Assembly: GCA_000697055.1 (NCBI GenBank)
Contig: JNDT01001814.1
Location: forward strand, 24,436-88,435
DNA from: Saksenaea vasiformis B4078
Taxonomy: Eukaryota > Mucoromycota > Mucoromycetes > Mucorales > Saksenaeaceae
Length of the DNA stretch: 64,000 nucleotides
Direction: 5' to 3'
Shown in pieces: positions 59,611 to 64,000 of this stretch. Made by a program: the position numbers and the translations under genes. The stretch's first letter is position 1, and each line of letters begins with the position of its first letter. The notes under the pieces are model-generated. The model ran no database searches and was not told the origin of the DNA. It worked only from the letters and a program-made list of their open reading frames with translations.

Positions 59611-60547
59611 CTATTGTTTGTCAGGACTACTAGCCTTCCTGTCAGTGGCTGGTATGATAAAAGGGTTATGATTCGCCTTTAGTGGTGCGAGATTTTTCCT
59701 CAGCGCTTCGGATATTTCACTCTCCGATTTCATGATATTTTGCAAGTAATCATTGCCAATCGTATCTGAAATAGATGGTATGAGCTAAATGAAAACCATG
59801 TGCATCGATACTACTTTGTCCTCTATCGCGCATTATGTCGTTGTATTTATCCCCTGTCTTCTTCAAGCGGAGATCAGTCCAATGCCTTCCCTTCTCAGAC
59901 TTGTACAGAGTGATGCATATTTTGGACTTTTTGAACTAAGAAACAAAAAGTTCCGTCGTAGATTTGTGAGCGCATAGGTGACGACTGATATTACCTCGAT
60001 TTTTGCGTCTGGGGTCACTTCACCTTGAAGTTGCTTGATTTTAAAATTGTAGTTGGCGCCTTTATGATCATGCTTCATATGTGTGACAAGCGCAAATTAG
60101 GGCAAAATAGTACCCGCGTGTCTGTGTTGCTTACAATATCCAACTGTATGCTTCTGGATCGGACATCTAACACATACTGCTTCGAGGTAATTTGATTGGC
60201 ATCTTGGAGGGAAATATACAACCTTAATCAGAAGATTAATCGCTCAAGCACCCAAGAAAAAAAAATGGCAGTATCTACTTGATCGTGTCTTTCGTCTGTT
60301 CGTACGAATGATAGCTTATATAAACCGTTTGTGGCTTTGCCTGGTTTCCATTAAGTCCGAGTTTACCAGGAAAAACGATCTCTTGCGCTTATACCTTAGC
60401 ACGTTGAATGGGTTCTCGAATGACAGAAGTTGATGAATGACTCTCTGGTTGTTGGACCTCAGTCAGCGATCGAGCGACATCAGTCGGTTGAGGCTCTTTA
60501 TGAGTTTCACGCTCCTTGATATTGTAGTTGCTGTTGTTGGCCTCCAT
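59611..60547 (-). CDS. uncertain gene, conserved-looking but with an in-frame stop
   Basis: Protein-like exons on the minus strand: ATG 60547 with a polar N-terminus (MEANNSNYNIKERETHKEPQ), then IVFPGKLGLNGNQAKPQTVY extended by SYHSYEQTKDTIK to a gtagat donor near 60285, LYISLQDANQITSKQYVLDV then RSRSIQLDI (about 60215-60140), HDHKGANYNFKIKQLQGEVT (about 60075-59995), and SDTIGNDYLQNIMKSESEIS to the stop at 59611. Between the first two parts the same frame carries a TAA (near 60390). Either a short intron whose splice sites I could not place removes it, or the gene is broken. No family is recognised. Confidence 0.5.
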
Positions 60548-61038
60548 GGGAAAAAAGAAGAAAGGTGCATGAAATGAGCAAGAAAAACCACTTGTTCTTT
60601 TCCAGTTTGATGCGAATCTATGCATTATCAGTGATATCACTATAGTATGCACACTCAGCAGTGTATTTGAGGAAACATGTCATAAAAGTAACCGCTCAAT
60701 ATCCAATCAAAAAGAAGAATCTTCGTCGATTCATAGAGCTGCATGGGATAGATATCCACAACCTTTCAACGATAATGAAATGTCGCTATAGATTTCGCCT
60801 TTGATCTTTGGCATTGGTTCTACTAGTCTTTGCTGCACTGAGCTAAGGATCCCCTTTCACCAGTCCAACCCGTATTGCACTCCAAACAAGTTCTGCCTGT
60901 CTGCCACATTTTTGTTGTAACCTCTCTTTAACTATCCAAAACGACCAATTCCAACGAAAATATAAGTTTGTCGAACTCGCACAGCGGCTGATTGATTGTA
61001 TGTATATATGCATCGGCTTTTTATTTACTGTGCTTTGT

Positions 61039-61283
61039 TTACAGAGGACGAGAAGGAAGCTGAGGAAGCAACAACTTGTATCGTTTCTTAATCGTAATAC
61101 GGTGTCGCGAAAACTTGTCGTCAGGTGAAAACCGTGCTGGGTGGGCCGAATGAGTTGCACGACCACTTGGATCGACCTTCTACTCGTCATTACGTTACTT
61201 AGATCCCTCGTCCATCTAACCCTTTTTACCTTCAGCGTATAAACGCGCTCGCCCTTGTCATTAGTGTAGTACATCAAATACAT
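61039..61283 (-). CDS. NOP10: H/ACA ribonucleoprotein subunit NOP10
   Basis: Small nucleolar protein of H/ACA snoRNPs that guide rRNA pseudouridylation, binding the Cbf5 (dyskerin) catalytic subunit. Two exons, 61283-61230 and 61179-61039, join in phase to 64 aa, the family size. The sequence starts [18 protein letters not shown], continues [20 protein letters not shown] and [20 protein letters not shown] and ends PSRPL. These are diagnostic NOP10 motifs. Longer open frames across this locus are artefacts of unspliced reading. The exon 1-2 intron is 50 nt. Confidence 0.96.
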
Positions 61284-62784
61284 GGTGGATCTGATCGAGT
61301 GGAGGAAAGTATGCTGCAAATTTTTTGTAGTTTTGTTACAGTTGTTTGCTTGCAATTGCGCCGCTTGAAAAAAATTTGCGTTGGCCAATGGATCCGGTTT
61401 GCCTGGGCTGAAAGTGAATTCTAGAGATTTCGCTTCCGTTGAAGATGACTTGACGTTTTTAAATGGACTTTACACTTAGAAATAGTCTTTTTCACGTTGG
61501 TCCAATGCTTGTACTTGAGTGATGTATGTTTATTCGTGCTGCATCCATGCTAAAGGGCGATTCTGTTACGTGGCACACAAAATATTTCAAGTAACGAGAT
61601 CTAATGAGTAAGTATTAAAAGGGAGCACTGGCTTTCTACATAACCTGAAACATTTAAATAATTAAGTTCGTAATCTCCGGGCGATATACGTATAAGACGT
61701 TAGAAAGGAGACTAGATTGAGCAAGGCCAGATTTCTCGGGATTAAATGCTGAACTTATTCTGTTAAGTTGTCTATAGCGACATAATGGTCTCGATCCTTC
61801 ATATGTTTGGATACATTGCAATTCACGTACTCGCATTATGGAAACAATTTTTTAAACCTTGATTTGGTGGGTCTCGTAGCTCATGACATAGTCAATAGAG
61901 CAAAAGAAGACGGATCCATTACCCGAAATCTATCCCAATTACAACGAATGATACCCCAATGAAAAGTAGCGGGAAGGTTCGTAGAAACACAAGTGATATA
62001 TTACGGCAATAAGGTGGCATAGGGGTCCATGTCAACCTTAACCATGATAAGGTTTTCTGAAGATGCACCATGAGGCTTGTCATTCACCGATACCCCATCC
62101 AAATCCATATCCAACAAGAACAAGAACAGTATGCTATCTCGTATAATAGAATGATATTTGACCGAAAAGAACATATTGTATCGAATGTTGTATCTGTGGA
62201 TCTTCGTCATATACAAGAGTTCCCCATTAATGATATAGGATTCACTCGATTGAATTTAACTATCTGGAGAAACCTTAGTAACATTAGTTCCTGGATTGTC
62301 TATAAGAATAAAACACCGTTGTGGCATCCTGCCTTTTATTCCTTTTCTCCACAATATCGATTGTATTTTATTTTATCTTTCTTTTTTATCCTTTTCCAGC
62401 GGATTGATAACTGATGTCGCATCGACAGGATACATTTTTCGAAGTTGCGTTATAATTTTGAAGCACTCTATGTGTTATCATTAGGCTCACGGAATCTCAA
62501 ACAACCTGACCAAGTCTTGGTGTTTGACCTAAATCTACACCTGGTGCTCACTCAATTCCGAACCTTTTTTATCCAATGAACATTATTCAACTGATACTTT
62601 TACGAACTATTACCGTCATTCAGCTTACGCTACAACAACACTACGACAACACTTGAAACAACTCAATCCATATACAGCAACTGAAGAATACAGCGTAACA
62701 TTGCAGGTACTTGCTCCATTCAGCTTTCGACATGCGTCATTCCAAAATGTATAAGTCAAAGGATAAGCTCAATCGTTGCCTAAG
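61284..62784. other. intergenic, no supported gene
   Basis: About 1.5 kb from the NOP10 promoter to the third 265-bp element. Frames at 62070-62414 and 62001-62216 have no motif. Nothing else is seen. Confidence 0.45.
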
Positions 62785-63050
62785 GAGGATAGTCGTGTCT
62801 CATCGGAACGTCTGAAAGTTTAGCAAATGCTGCGTGTTCGCACATCACACGTCATTTCTTTCAAACGACTCCTTCTAAATAAAATGAGTGCGTCCTCTTT
62901 AGAAGCATTTATGCTATTGTACAGCAGCGATCATTTCAATCAATCATATTTCTTCGAACATCGGCGGCCCGCTCAAACGTTGTATATTTATTCATCATCT
63001 TTTGATTCGGAAAACAATCTCATATCTACAAAACTTCTGGACATCCGCCC
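62785..63050 (+). repeat. 265-bp inverted-repeat element, copy 3
   Basis: Same family as 1930-2196 and 6380-6644 and in the orientation of copy 1, but more diverged: scattered substitutions and one extra C (ggcggcccgctc instead of ggcggccgctc) that breaks the fortuitous frame. Sequence on both sides differs from that around the other copies, confirming a dispersed element about 265 bp long. Confidence 0.8.
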
Positions 63051-63638
63051 ATGTCAGTCTTACAATGACTTTACAAGATTATCCTAAGACATGTCCATAC
63101 TCAGAGTATCAATCGGAACATATTCATTCATGATTGTCATATTTCGACATCCTTTTCATAATGTTTCAGTTATCGCCAGATGAACTTCTTGTAAAATTTT
63201 CATTGTCACACGAGTTTTTCTTCTTCATTGCAGACCTGCGGTAATCTAAATCTAGTTTCTGATTTTTGTTACCGACTGTCCAGGGCCATCATTGTCTATT
63301 TTCGCTACCAATTGTAGATCACTTTTGTGATTGTATAATGTCTCGTTGATGTGGAATAAAAAGGGATCGATAGATTCAGCGAGACTGGTATTTATTCTCG
63401 AGAAAAAAAAAAGAATCAATCTTCTAAAAAACTTTTCTATCTGAGTTGACGATATTTATATGTCTCGTTAACTTTGGAGTAGATTGTTAGCTTATGTCTT
63501 AGATATCGCTATTGTCTGTTAACCAATCTAAAGGAGTGTTTTTAGAGATCGAGTTAAAGAAGAGCTGTGTGGTAATTCAGAATGTAGTTCATTGGGATTG
63601 TCTCAGTTGAATTAGAGACAGCGGAATTGAAAGAGCGG
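63051..63638. other. AT-rich spacer
   Basis: No gene is supported. It contains the phrase tttttgttaccgact near 63266, shared with the palindromic element at 7310-7450, possibly a small relic of that family. Confidence 0.4.
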
Positions 63639-63830
63639 TAGGGGTCGGCAAAATATTCGAATATTCATATTCGTTCGTACATATTCGTATTCGAATGAAT
63701 ATGAATATGTTTTTTAGTATTCGAATATTCGCTTGAGAGCAATTAGCTTACTAATCGTTAACATGACTCTTTCTGCAATGTCAAAAAAAAACTGCAATGG
63801 AAGCATAGTTATGAAGAATATAAGTTCGTT
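63639..63830 (+). mobile_element. ATTCG-rich end of a hAT-like element, copy 2
   Basis: Starts taggggtcggcaaaatattc, matching the start at 7473 with few differences. It then shows the same kind of forward and reversed ATTCG/ATTCAT motifs and a related following sequence (a 'gcaatgtc' phrase and an a-rich stretch). Orientation is the same as at 7473. The element may continue past the window edge. Confidence 0.6.
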
Positions 63831-63861
63831 GCCTTCCTTGATATTTTACTTAAAAAACGAA

Positions 63862-63894
63862 CGAAGGAAAGAAAGAAAGAAAGAAAGAAAGAAA
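63862..63894. repeat. (GAAA)n microsatellite
   Basis: About eight tandem GAAA units within or just after the second ATTCG-rich element. Confidence 0.9.
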
Positions 63895-64000
63895 ACGAAA
63901 TAGAGAAGATTCTCTTTCTGCTCTAATGACGAAGACGATGTTGCATGCAACGAATTAGTAATTAGTCGAAATATTACAAGGTGTAGCAATGGTAACATTT

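Noticed and set aside
61039..61388. A single 181-aa minus-strand protein across the NOP10 locus
   Set aside because: Splicing a 50-nt intron gives exact NOP10, so the longer frame is an unspliced artefact.

Overview
This window is eukaryotic and fungal. Protein genes are split by many short GT-AG introns (mostly 45-75 nt), genes are packed on both strands, and several small conserved eukaryotic proteins are unmistakable once spliced: NOP10, ribosomal protein eL43, the QCR6 hinge protein and DCN1. An intron-rich glucosyltransferase gene, a GPI-type cysteine-rich surface protein, a Kelch membrane protein and several dispersed inverted-repeat elements fit an early-diverging filamentous fungus, most likely Mucoromycota. 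That placement is inference from gene style and protein flavour, because no database search was possible.

Layout: 0-9.2 kb is accessory. It holds an apparently intact DD34E (Tc1/IS630-type) transposase, a 70-bp tandem repeat, copies of a 265-bp inverted-repeat element, one unknown two-part gene, one decayed multi-exon gene, a small zinc-finger-like gene with a 265-bp element inside its intron, a 43-bp minisatellite, two MITE-like palindromes and one end of an ATTCG-rich (hAT-like) element. 9.2-13.6 kb carries a PRL-type prenylated phosphatase, a secreted Ser/Thr-rich Cys protein and a Kelch transmembrane protein. 15.9-20.6 kb holds an 873-aa coiled-coil protein of unknown function and a bZIP factor.

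21.8-41.7 kb is a dense housekeeping block: UGGT (ER glycoprotein folding sensor), succinyl-CoA ligase beta (TCA cycle), RMI1 (RecQ-Top3 partner), AIM24 (mitochondrial), DCN1 (cullin neddylation), QCR6 (respiratory complex III), eL43 (ribosome) and glutamine-hydrolysing asparagine synthetase. Adjacent genes are often convergent with short gaps (UGGT/LSC2, RMI1/AIM24, QCR6/RPL43) or divergent from one promoter (AIM24/DCN1).

41.7-47 kb is mostly non-coding and contains decayed coding sequence. 47-51.6 kb holds a YeiH-like membrane transporter, a truncated downstream duplicate of its 3' end, and a multi-pass RING-H2 E3 ligase. 54-61.3 kb holds a CAMK-like kinase, an unknown coiled-coil protein, an uncertain minus-strand gene and NOP10. 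The right edge returns to repeats, with a third 265-bp element and a second ATTCG-rich element end.

No new multi-gene system is evident. The most interesting items are the dispersed repeat families, the stop-free 3n introns of the PRL phosphatase gene (one splits its catalytic loop), tiny or ATG-only exons in conserved genes, and the partial transporter duplication.
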